A DNA stretch of 41,134 bases from Lentisphaerota bacterium (GTDB lineage Bacteria; Verrucomicrobiota; Lentisphaeria; Victivallales; Victivallaceae): contig SUWL01000020.1 of assembly GCA_015061495.1 (NCBI GenBank), positions 1-41,134 of the forward strand, given 5' to 3'. Under the pieces are notes generated by a model. The model worked only from the letters and a program-made list of their open reading frames with translations. It was not told where the DNA came from and did not search any database. A program made the position numbers and the translations under genes. Positions 1 to 7,315 of the stretch are shown here, one piece after another. Within the stretch, counting starts at the first letter, position 1. Every line of letters starts with the position of its first letter.

Positions 1-228
1 ATGCTGTCAAAATCCGGTGACAGTATTATTTTCAACTGGGGAGATTTCGGGGTCGATTACGGAAAAAAATCCCAGAATGCCATCAATCCGGCAGGGTTCC
101 AGTTTGCAATTTCCACCAAAGCCCCTACTTCCGGTCAGCCTTTGCCGGGGATCATTGCCACTTTGATCGTGGGCGGCGGCGCGGTGCTTTATCTGAAAAA
201 ACGCAAGAAGCTTTACGATGCAAAGTGA
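1..228 (+). CDS. 3' end of a secreted protein with an exosortase-type C-terminal sorting tail
   Basis: Only the last 75 residues are visible and the frame is open to the window edge, so the true start is probably upstream and the ATG at base 1 may be internal. The C-terminus has three parts: a short QPLPG motif, about 15 hydrophobic residues (IIATLIVGGGAVLYL) and a basic cluster (KKRKK). This is the layout of PEP-CTERM/VPLPA-CTERM tails that exosortases recognise at the inner membrane. The motif is PLPG rather than PEP. The exosortase and its EpsI-like partner are encoded about 2.2 kb downstream on the same strand, so this is a good candidate substrate. The visible body (FNWGDFGVDYG region) is not recognisable. 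An ordinary C-terminal membrane anchor is the alternative. Confidence 0.7.
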   Translation: MLSKSGDSIIFNWGDFGVDYGKKSQNAINPAGFQFAISTKAPTSGQPLPGIIATLIVGGGAVLYLKKRKKLYDAK

Positions 229-257
229 GTTTTGCAAAATGCCGATGGTAAAGGAAT

Positions 258-1322
258 ATGAAAAAATTTGGAAAAAAACGCATTGTTCTTATTTCTGCTG
301 CCTTGCTGATACTCCTTGCATGTATCGGCATGACGGCGTTTTTGCTTTTTTCCAATTACCGCAATGTGGCACTTTTTAAAGAGGCTCAAAGCAACTTTCA
401 GCGGGGCGATGATAAATCACTGGATGCTGCCGAAGCTCAACTTTTGCAACTTATCCGCAATGACGATGATAATGAAAATGCTTATATCATGCTTGGTGCC
501 ATTGCCGGAAAACGCAAAGTTTATCCCGAACAGGTCTATTACAACTTTATGGCACACAAACTCAATCCTTTGAGTGAGGCTAACAAAGTTGAATATATCA
601 AAAGTTTGCTCTATGCCCGGGAGTTTGAGCGGCTGGAAAATTTTCTTTCGCACCAAACTGATCTTTCCAGTAGAGATAAACAAATTTTGCTTTATGCTGC
701 CAGTCGCAACAACAATATCAAAAAAATACCGACTCAATTTGACCGCCGCAGTAATGATAATAAACTGGGCGAACTGGCACTGTTGCTCTTTGAGCATAAA
801 CATTTGACTGTCCAGGAAAAACTTACCGCACTGGAACTTGACTTCAAGAGCGATGACCTTTTCCTGCAGCAGGAAGTCCTGGCGGCACAAGCCGAACTTT
901 ATCTGCAAACAGGCAAGATCGACGATGCCGAAAAAGCTTTACAGAAAGCCTATAAACTCAATGAATTTGCCTTTGCTCCGGCGTTAGGGCGTTTTTATGC
1001 CAATTTCCGAACCTTCGGCAAAGCGTTGGAAGTGTTTGAAAAATATTTAAAAACCTATCACGATCAGGCTCTTGCCATGCAGACTGCCGAAATATACTGC
1101 TTGCTCAAATCAACTGATAAGATCGCTGACTTGCGAAAACAATATCAAGCCGACTCCGGCAGCAGCGGTATGTTGTGCTGTTATTACTTTGATGCATTAA
1201 CAGCTTTGGCAAAAAATGATATGGCTGCACTGCAAGAATTTACCGTTCCTTTGCGGAAAAATATCAACACCCCGCTGGCGGCATTTATGTTTTGTGTGCC
1301 GATATTGAAGAGGGCAATTTAG
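258..1322 (+). CDS. Membrane-anchored TPR protein, N-terminal portion (probably frameshifted)
   Basis: The frame encodes 354 residues. An N-terminal membrane segment (about 9-32) follows a basic start (MKKFGKKR), with a short cytosolic tail and a periplasmic body. The body is all-helical with degenerate TPR-like repeats, for example QAELYLQTGKIDDAEKAL at about 213-230. TPR proteins are regular members of exosortase/EPS loci (PrsT-like), where they are thought to scaffold secretion or assembly. The frame ends by shifting into unrelated sequence (CVPILKRAI), while the neighbouring frame continues the TPR fold without a break. This suggests one interrupted gene of about 724 codons. The exosortase lies directly downstream. 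Confident for TPR, tentative for role. Confidence 0.75.
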   Translation: MKKFGKKRIVLISAALLILLACIGMTAFLLFSNYRNVALFKEAQSNFQRGDDKSLDAAEAQLLQLIRNDDDNENAYIMLGAIAGKRKVYPEQVYYNFMAHKLNPLSEANKVEYIKSLLYAREFERLENFLSHQTDLSSRDKQILLYAASRNNNIKKIPTQFDRRSNDNKLGELALLLFEHKHLTVQEKLTALELDFKSDDLFLQQEVLAAQAELYLQTGKIDDAEKALQKAYKLNEFAFAPALGRFYANFRTFGKALEVFEKYLKTYHDQALAMQTAEIYCLLKSTDKIADLRKQYQADSGSSGMLCCYYFDALTALAKNDMAALQEFTVPLRKNINTPLAAFMFCVPILKRAI

Positions 1323-2431
1323 TAAACATCCGGCAAAGTTACGCTGATTTGCTCACCCACCGGGAGTATCTGGATTTGCAGAACAAGGCGGATAACATGG
1401 TGGAACGTTTGCTGAAAAATTCTTTGAATAAGCCCGCAGGAAATATGGAACAAATGCTGTTGCTGGCAAATATGCTTTACCGACGTAAACCCACAGCTTT
1501 TACCGCAAAATTTATCCTGCTTGCCAGCCGCAACGGAAAAGTTTTTGACGGAATTTTATTGCAGGATGCACAGAAAAAGTTCGGTAACGATCCGGGCATC
1601 ATCAAGATCGCCATTGAGTATAATTTGAACCGAGATCTTGAAGCGGCAAAGAGTTTGATCGCTCAATACAAGAAACTTTTCCCGGGAAAAGAGCAAGATA
1701 CATTCCGCTACGAAGCAGTTCTGGCACTCAAAAATAAGGACTTTGAAAAAGCCTCCCAACTCTTTCAAGCCAATTACACTCCGGCAACGGCTCCGGAATA
1801 TTGGCGTTTTGCAAGCTCGACCCGGCGGGAAGCTGATTTGATTTTTTTGAGCAAAAACAAGGAGTATTCCACATATTGTCAGGCATTGCTGCTGCTGAAA
1901 AAAGGTGAAAAAATGGCGGCTTGTGATCTCTTGGAAAAAGCATCCGGCACCAGAAATTTGGAGCTGCTCTTTTTTGCCGCAAAAACTCTGGCGGAAAACG
2001 GCAGAAACCGATCTGCACTGCAAAAATATGCCCAAATTCCGCAGGATTCCCCCTATCGGCTGGCAGTGTTGCTGAATACGGCAGAACTTTATGCCGAAAA
2101 CGGTAATACAGTCAAAGCTCTGGATCTGGCACAGCAGGCATACGCTGAATCACCCGATCTGGCGGCAGTTCAACTTTGTTACGCCGATAAACTTGCCCGC
2201 ACCGGTCAACATGCAATAATACCCGATATAGTAAAGTTGACGCAGAATTCGCCATACCGCCGCAAGTTGGAAATTTTGTGGACAGGAGGTATGCAGAAAA
2301 AAATCATTTCCGGAGATATAAGCAAAGAGCAGGAAAAAGTCCGGGAACTTTGCCGCAAACTGTTGGTAGTCGATCCGGAGAATAAAGTTGCCCAAGAGTA
2401 TCTCAAAAAATTAAACAAGATGCCGCAGTGA
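1292..2431 (+). CDS. TPR protein, C-terminal portion (continues the preceding frame)
   Basis: The frame encodes 379 residues from a TTG codon, overlapping the previous gene by 31 bases in another frame. I see no convincing ribosome binding site before the TTG and no signal peptide or membrane segment. The protein is helical throughout with TPR-like pairs, for example around KNKDFEKASQLFQ and AENGNTVKALDLAQQAY. One extra T in the TTTT run at 1290-1293 would join both frames as ...AAFMFLCADIEEGN.... That makes a one-base deletion, a sequencing error or a -1 shift more likely than two separate genes. If separate, this half would be a soluble protein. The exosortase start lies 4 bases after the stop. 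Confidence 0.7.
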   Translation: MCADIEEGNLVNIRQSYADLLTHREYLDLQNKADNMVERLLKNSLNKPAGNMEQMLLLANMLYRRKPTAFTAKFILLASRNGKVFDGILLQDAQKKFGNDPGIIKIAIEYNLNRDLEAAKSLIAQYKKLFPGKEQDTFRYEAVLALKNKDFEKASQLFQANYTPATAPEYWRFASSTRREADLIFLSKNKEYSTYCQALLLLKKGEKMAACDLLEKASGTRNLELLFFAAKTLAENGRNRSALQKYAQIPQDSPYRLAVLLNTAELYAENGNTVKALDLAQQAYAESPDLAAVQLCYADKLARTGQHAIIPDIVKLTQNSPYRRKLEILWTGGMQKKIISGDISKEQEKVRELCRKLLVVDPENKVAQEYLKKLNKMPQ

Positions 2432-2435
2432 TATT

Positions 2436-3299
2436 ATGAAGATATTTCTTAAAAGATCAATGAAACATCCCCTGGGAGTGCTGTACAGTGCATTGCTGGG
2501 GTTTATTGCTTTTTCTGCGGCAGTGCCAATGCTGAATTCGGGAGCGTGGGATGCGGCTTTGGTGGATTTGGTAATGGCGGCTGTTCTGATAACTCTTATG
2601 CTCAAAACATTTGTATCCACCTTCCGACGGGAATCCTCTTTGCTCAATAAAATCACGGCATGGAGTATGCTGGCAGTTGCCAATATTCTGGCGCTGCTGC
2701 CCAGTCATGACTTTCCCGGCAGTTTGAGTACGGCATTGGCTTTTTCGCTGGTGATTTGTGCATTGGTACTCTATTTCAGCGGCACACTTATGGCAAAAGT
2801 CTCTATTGTGCCAGCTTTGTGGTGTTGCGTATTCATGCCTTACCACGAAGAATTTATGCTTATGTTGAGTTATCCCTTGCGTTTAAGTGCAACTACGTTG
2901 AGTTCGCTGGTGCTGAAAATTTGCGGTGTGGAAGTGGCGATTGCCGGAACTTCTTTGAATTTACCCGATTTGAATATTGCCATTACCGACGCTTGCAGCG
3001 GTATCAATCAGCTGGATGCCTTTATATTGATCGCCTTTATTGCAGTGGAAGTGCTGCACAAAAAAACGGTGTGGAAACTTCTGCACTTTGCCTTTATGAT
3101 CCCTGCCATAATTGCGGGCAACTCTTTGCGGATCGTTATAACTGTGCTGCTCTACAAAATTTTGGGCGATTGTGTGCTGGAAAATTTGTGGCATACGCTT
3201 TTAGGATATACTCAAATATTCTTTGCAATAATTCTATTCCTCCTTATCGGCAGAATTTTCCGGGAAAATCCCCCCGCACGAAATGAGGTTGAACAATGA
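2436..3299 (+). CDS. Exosortase (transpeptidase-like membrane protease for C-terminal sorting signals)
   Basis: The gene encodes a 287-residue polytopic membrane protein with about eight hydrophobic segments. The exosortase catalytic residues are all present in the expected order: Cys187 in DACSGI, Arg232 in NSLRI and His253 in LWHTLLGY. Exosortases cleave PEP-CTERM-like tails of exported proteins at the inner membrane and usually sit in EPS loci, as here. The length is typical of compact exosortases. The C-terminal soluble EpsI domain is absent from this gene and is found in the next one, which overlaps by 4 bases (ATGA). The likely local substrate is the protein ending at 228. I cannot assign an Xrt subtype by eye. 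Confidence 0.9.
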   Translation: MKIFLKRSMKHPLGVLYSALLGFIAFSAAVPMLNSGAWDAALVDLVMAAVLITLMLKTFVSTFRRESSLLNKITAWSMLAVANILALLPSHDFPGSLSTALAFSLVICALVLYFSGTLMAKVSIVPALWCCVFMPYHEEFMLMLSYPLRLSATTLSSLVLKICGVEVAIAGTSLNLPDLNIAITDACSGINQLDAFILIAFIAVEVLHKKTVWKLLHFAFMIPAIIAGNSLRIVITVLLYKILGDCVLENLWHTLLGYTQIFFAIILFLLIGRIFRENPPARNEVEQ

Positions 3300-4348
3300 T
3301 AAAAGTTATTCTCCTCTTTTTATCGGCAGTACCGCTGGCTTGCCAAATACCCTATTTTATTCATGCATGGACCGGTTCCCGGCTTGACCATTGGGATTGG
3401 ATCTATTATCTGCTGGGTGTCGGAGCGATGGTTGGAGCGTTGTATGATCGCAAACCCGGCAAATTTGATTGGCGGGGGGTTGCTTTGCTGCTGATTATGC
3501 TTATCTTGACATTTTCCAGATCATACCATCAAATCAATGCTTTGAGTATTGCGGCAGGGGTGGGAGTAATTTTTGCGGCGGCATGGAGCATTGGGGCGTG
3601 GGCATTTGCCTATGCTTTGCTTCCGGCAATATTCATATTGCTTATGGGTACGCCCAGTTCCAGTTACCACATATCGCTTTTACTCAACTCTCCGGTATGG
3701 GTGGCTTGGGGAGTGAAATTACTGCTTGCCATGATCTGTCTGGCTTGGATTTTGGGTAATCGCAAGTTCAAGTGGCAAATCAAACCTGGAACATTTTTCT
3801 TTGTTGCGGCAGTGCTGGCAACGGGTCTGCTGCTTATGCACACTAAAGAACTTTACTTTACCGGTAAAGCGTTTACCCCGGATTTCCCGGTGAAAGCCGG
3901 GGAGTTTTTCGGGCGGAGCATTGAGCCTGATAATAACACCAAACGCTTTTTTGCCACCAGCACCGTCCGGCAGTACCGTTATATGAAAAACGATTATGAT
4001 ATATCGGTTTTGGCAGTAAAGTGCGGCAAAAATATTCATGAAATCCATCCGGCAAGCCACTGTTTGCGTACCAGTTTGTGGAGAGTAAATGATGAAAAAT
4101 TACACTATTTGCAGGATAATTTTGCGGTAACCGAAATCGATGCCCAAAAAGGTTCCAGCCGTTATCTGGTCTGGGTATGGTTCAGCAGTGAAGAGTTTTC
4201 CACGCCCAGTTTTCTGGGATTCCGGAGGCAGTTCAAGGTCAAAGGCAATTACTTTACCTATCAAATTTCGGTGCCGGTGCATAAAAATAGAGAAAAAAGT
4301 CAGGCTGTTTTGCATGATTTCATCAAGTCATTGGAGAATAACAAGTAA
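3296..4348 (+). CDS. Exosortase-associated EpsI-like protein with multipass N-terminus
   Basis: The protein has 350 residues. Residues 1-185 form about six membrane segments. A stretch near 84-120 (IAAGVGVIFAAAW, then LLPAIFILLMGTP) resembles the middle of exosortases but has no Cys/Arg/His triad. The soluble C-terminal half contains HPASHCLRTSLW (His251, Cys256, Trp262), which fits the H-P-x-x-C...W signature of the EpsI/DUF3485 family. EpsI domains accompany exosortases as separate or fused proteins. Their role is unclear but may concern substrate processing or attachment to polysaccharide. The gene is translationally coupled to the exosortase before it (ATGA) and to the sugar transferase after it (TAATG). 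Confidence 0.8.
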   Translation: MIKVILLFLSAVPLACQIPYFIHAWTGSRLDHWDWIYYLLGVGAMVGALYDRKPGKFDWRGVALLLIMLILTFSRSYHQINALSIAAGVGVIFAAAWSIGAWAFAYALLPAIFILLMGTPSSSYHISLLLNSPVWVAWGVKLLLAMICLAWILGNRKFKWQIKPGTFFFVAAVLATGLLLMHTKELYFTGKAFTPDFPVKAGEFFGRSIEPDNNTKRFFATSTVRQYRYMKNDYDISVLAVKCGKNIHEIHPASHCLRTSLWRVNDEKLHYLQDNFAVTEIDAQKGSSRYLVWVWFSSEEFSTPSFLGFRRQFKVKGNYFTYQISVPVHKNREKSQAVLHDFIKSLENNK

Positions 4349-5061
4349 TGGGTAAATGCGAAGATATAATCTCTCTGCGAAAAGAGCTGAAAAAGCCTTC
4401 GGTATTTCAGCATAACACCATCCAGTTCCGGATGCTTATGTGGCATATGACCATCGGGTTTTCGCTGGCATTCAAGCGGCTGATGGATATTGTGCTGGCA
4501 ATATTGGCTCTGGTGATGGGATCTCCGATACTTTTGCTGACGGCGTTGCTGGTAAAAGTCACCAGTCCCGGACCGATAATTTTCAGTCAGATTCGGGTGG
4601 GGAAATTCGGCAGGCACTTCAAATTTTACAAATTCCGCAGCATGTATATTGATGCCGAAGCACGCAAAGCCGAACTTATGAAACACAATGAATCAAAAGA
4701 CGGTGTCATTTTCAAGATGAAGCACGATCCCCGGATCACTCCGGTTGGCCGCTTTATCCGCAAATTCAGCGTTGATGAACTGCCCCAGCTTTTTAATGTT
4801 ATTTTAGGTGATATGAGTCTGGTTGGCCCCCGTCCGCCGCTTCCCTCGGAAGTGAGAACTTATACTCTGGAAGAACGCAAACGTTTGAACATCACTCCGG
4901 GGATCACCTGTCTCTGGCAGGTTTCAGGCCGCAGTGAACTGCCGTTCCGGCAGCAGATGGCTCTGGATAAAGAGTACATCGCCAGCCGCAGTGCGTGGAA
5001 AGATTTTCTGATTTTGCTGAAAACCATTCCGGCGATATTAACGGGTAAAGGGGCGTGGTAA
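4348..5061 (+). CDS. Undecaprenyl-phosphate sugar phosphotransferase (initiating glycosyltransferase)
   Basis: The gene encodes 237 residues of the bacterial sugar transferase family (WcaJ/WbaP/PglC core). It is expected to move a sugar-1-phosphate from an NDP-sugar to undecaprenyl phosphate at the inner membrane, the first step of repeat-unit assembly. A single membrane helix lies at about 44-70 (MDIVLAILALVMGSPILLL). The family hallmarks follow: SPGPIIFSQIRVGKFG, FKFYKFRSM, PVGRFIRKFSVDELPQLFNV, DMSLVGPRPPLP and PGITCLWQVSGRSE. The enzyme has the short form without extra N-terminal membrane helices. Its start overlaps the preceding stop. Gal-1-P, Glc-1-P and GlcNAc-1-P cannot be told apart from the sequence. 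Confidence 0.93.
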   Translation: MGKCEDIISLRKELKKPSVFQHNTIQFRMLMWHMTIGFSLAFKRLMDIVLAILALVMGSPILLLTALLVKVTSPGPIIFSQIRVGKFGRHFKFYKFRSMYIDAEARKAELMKHNESKDGVIFKMKHDPRITPVGRFIRKFSVDELPQLFNVILGDMSLVGPRPPLPSEVRTYTLEERKRLNITPGITCLWQVSGRSELPFRQQMALDKEYIASRSAWKDFLILLKTIPAILTGKGAW

Positions 5062-5062
5062 G

Positions 5063-6292
5063 ATGAAAAATCTGCTGATCAATCCCTATTCCCAAGCGCA
5101 AGAGTGGTGCAAAGAGTACTTCCCCGACCGAAGTTTGGGCATGATGCCCGTAGCCGGCAGATGTGCGGCAGAATACTTTATTGATCTGGCGTTGCGCTGC
5201 GAAGCTGAATCATTACTGCTGCTGGGTCCGACTTACAACGAACACCTGGCAGAACACCTTTACGAGTATCAACACGGAGCATTGCAACTGGATTACCGCA
5301 AAGGCGGCGGTCATACCACGGTAAAAAATCTGTTGGAAATGTATAAGTCCGAGTGCGGCAATGATTGCCTGATACTGCACGGAATGATCATGCCCAAAGC
5401 CCATACACTGAAAGAACTGCAGAACTCCTTTGTGCCGTGTAACGATGACGGAGTTGATGACGGTATATATCATTACAAAAATGGCGTATTGCTGAAAAGC
5501 AATATCGAGTTTTACCTGCTCGATTCATTACAAAGTTACTTTGAGGTGAATTTTCAGGTATTGAACGACGATTTTTACAATCTTCCGGGCTACTCCTCCA
5601 CCGGCAATATCCACACCGGAACCAATGTGGTGATCAAAAATAATTGTGAGCTTGCCGGACCGCTGATTTTAAGCGACAATACTTTTGTTGAAAGCTATGC
5701 CCATATAGCCAATGCCATTATCGGCGAGCGATCTTTGGTGGATAAAAAATGTGTTGTGGAGCACGCCATTATTTTTGACCGCACCTATACCGCCGGTAAT
5801 CTTGAAATAAAAAACAAGATCGTTACGCCGGGGCGGATCATTGATCCTTATACCGGGGGCGTGCTGGAACGGAACAGTTTCAGTTACGCATTTTCGCCTA
5901 TTCAGAACCGTTCGGCGTGGATATTGCGTTTGTGGGAACACTTTATAGCGCTGGTGTTTGCATTAGGCGGTCTGCTCCCATATCTGTTGCTTCTGCCATA
6001 TTATTTAACGCACAAAAACTCCCACTGGTGCTGGAAACTTTCCATGGATCGCTATCCCGGGTACTGGGCAGTGCTGTTTTTCCGCAAAGAGCTGGTCAAA
6101 AGCCATCCGGCAAACGAACACTATGTCTTTCAGATGGGGGAGATTTACGGGTTGCAGAATACTCCGGAGCAACGGCGTATTTATGACTATTATTATCACT
6201 ATCACTGTTCATGTTTTCTGGTGTTGCAAGTGGTATTAAGAGCTTTAGGCAAGAGAGGATTTGCGTCGTATGTTGACCGTAAACGGGCGTAA
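5063..6292 (+). CDS. Left-handed beta-helix (hexapeptide) protein with degenerate NDP-sugar-synthase-like N-terminus and membrane tail
   Basis: The protein has 409 residues. Residues 1-175 look like a worn nucleotidyltransferase fold (GMMPVAGRCAAEYFIDLAL, LLLLGPTYNEHLAEHL) without the usual GGxGxR loop. Residues about 185-265 are hexapeptide-type repeats (GNIHTGTNVVIKNNCELAG, IIGERSLVDKKCVVEHAII) that would form a left-handed beta helix. After residue 285 there is a hydrophobic hairpin (IALVFALGGLLPYLLLLPYYL) and a Tyr-rich C-terminus. The gene is one base from the sugar-transferase stop. It may bind an NDP-sugar or modify the first lipid-linked sugar, but no reaction can be assigned. Clear for the beta helix, weak for function. 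Confidence 0.65.
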   Translation: MKNLLINPYSQAQEWCKEYFPDRSLGMMPVAGRCAAEYFIDLALRCEAESLLLLGPTYNEHLAEHLYEYQHGALQLDYRKGGGHTTVKNLLEMYKSECGNDCLILHGMIMPKAHTLKELQNSFVPCNDDGVDDGIYHYKNGVLLKSNIEFYLLDSLQSYFEVNFQVLNDDFYNLPGYSSTGNIHTGTNVVIKNNCELAGPLILSDNTFVESYAHIANAIIGERSLVDKKCVVEHAIIFDRTYTAGNLEIKNKIVTPGRIIDPYTGGVLERNSFSYAFSPIQNRSAWILRLWEHFIALVFALGGLLPYLLLLPYYLTHKNSHWCWKLSMDRYPGYWAVLFFRKELVKSHPANEHYVFQMGEIYGLQNTPEQRRIYDYYYHYHCSCFLVLQVVLRALGKRGFASYVDRKRA

Positions 6293-7304
6293 AAATTATA
6301 CATCTTGCGGCGATGAAGCTGTGGAAAAGCTGTTGGATAGAGTTTTGGCAGAAATGCACGATGCTCTTACCGGCACCGATCTTTCCGTCTATTTGGGCGG
6401 CAGTTACGGCCGGGGCGACGGCGGAGTGCGGCAGGATAAAGAAAACGGCATACTCTACAACGATTTGGACTTTTTTGTTTTTGCCGGGAAAAAGCCCGCC
6501 AACGGTGAAAAGCTGCTGAAAGAGGTCGCTGAAAAGTATGAGTTGGAATTGAAAGTGGATGTGGATTTCAGCAGCATCATGAGCGTAAAGGATATGAAGA
6601 AAAACCGCAAACGCCTTATGATGCAAGAGCTTAAACGGGGTTATCGTCTGGTGTGCGGCGAAGATCTTTTAGCAAAGTATCTGCCGGGGATCCCGGCGGA
6701 AAAACTGCCATTTTCCGAAGCGTGCCGCTTGCTGCTGAACCGGGGTATGGGATTATTGCTGGCAGGAGAAAAGATCGCCCGGAATTCCGGCGAAGAAGAT
6801 TTTATTCTGCGGAATATATATAAAGCGATTTTAGGAGCTGGCGATGCAATGCTGATCGGCTGCGGCAGATACTGCTGGTCGATCATTGAACGATTGGAGC
6901 GTATTGAAAAATCAGATCTGCCCGAAGCATGGAAAGACTATTACCGGGAAGCTGTGGAGTTTAAAAATTCACCGCACCGGCAGATGAAAAAGGATATGCA
7001 ATCGTTCTGGCAGGGGGTGCGTGATTTCTTTCAGTCTGCAATGGTGCGTTGTGCCGGAGAATCCGAGCATAATGAACTGGCTGACGGCATTTACTCAAAA
7101 TGTTGTAAATCCGGCGAAGTATCGCTGAAAAATTTTATAAAATATTGTATTAAAAGTCACTCGCTACCGCTGAAAAATTGGCGGCATTACACCATGCCGC
7201 CGGTGGCAGTATTGACGAATGAGGTATATCGGGCATTGGATGAAATGCCGGAAAAAATTGTTTCGGACAGCAAACTTTATCAGCATTGGCTGATTTTTAA
7301 TTGA
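6270..7304 (+). CDS. Pol-beta superfamily nucleotidyltransferase of unknown substrate
   Basis: I chose the ATG at 6270 rather than the TTG at 6261 because the AGAGAGGA sequence just upstream is then well spaced. The protein has 344 residues. It carries the nucleotidyltransferase signature: GGSYGRGDGG (Gly44-Ser45) followed by NDLDFFVF with Asp65 and Asp67, and a third acidic strand KVDVDF (Asp97/Asp99). The metal-binding triad therefore looks intact. The C-terminal two thirds are helical and not recognised. The start overlaps the preceding gene. Family members nucleotidylate small molecules, proteins or RNA. Here transfer to a sugar or to an EPS enzyme is only a guess from context. Confidence 0.75.
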   Translation: MLTVNGRKNYTSCGDEAVEKLLDRVLAEMHDALTGTDLSVYLGGSYGRGDGGVRQDKENGILYNDLDFFVFAGKKPANGEKLLKEVAEKYELELKVDVDFSSIMSVKDMKKNRKRLMMQELKRGYRLVCGEDLLAKYLPGIPAEKLPFSEACRLLLNRGMGLLLAGEKIARNSGEEDFILRNIYKAILGAGDAMLIGCGRYCWSIIERLERIEKSDLPEAWKDYYREAVEFKNSPHRQMKKDMQSFWQGVRDFFQSAMVRCAGESEHNELADGIYSKCCKSGEVSLKNFIKYCIKSHSLPLKNWRHYTMPPVAVLTNEVYRALDEMPEKIVSDSKLYQHWLIFN

Positions 7305-7315
7305 AAGGTTGTTTA

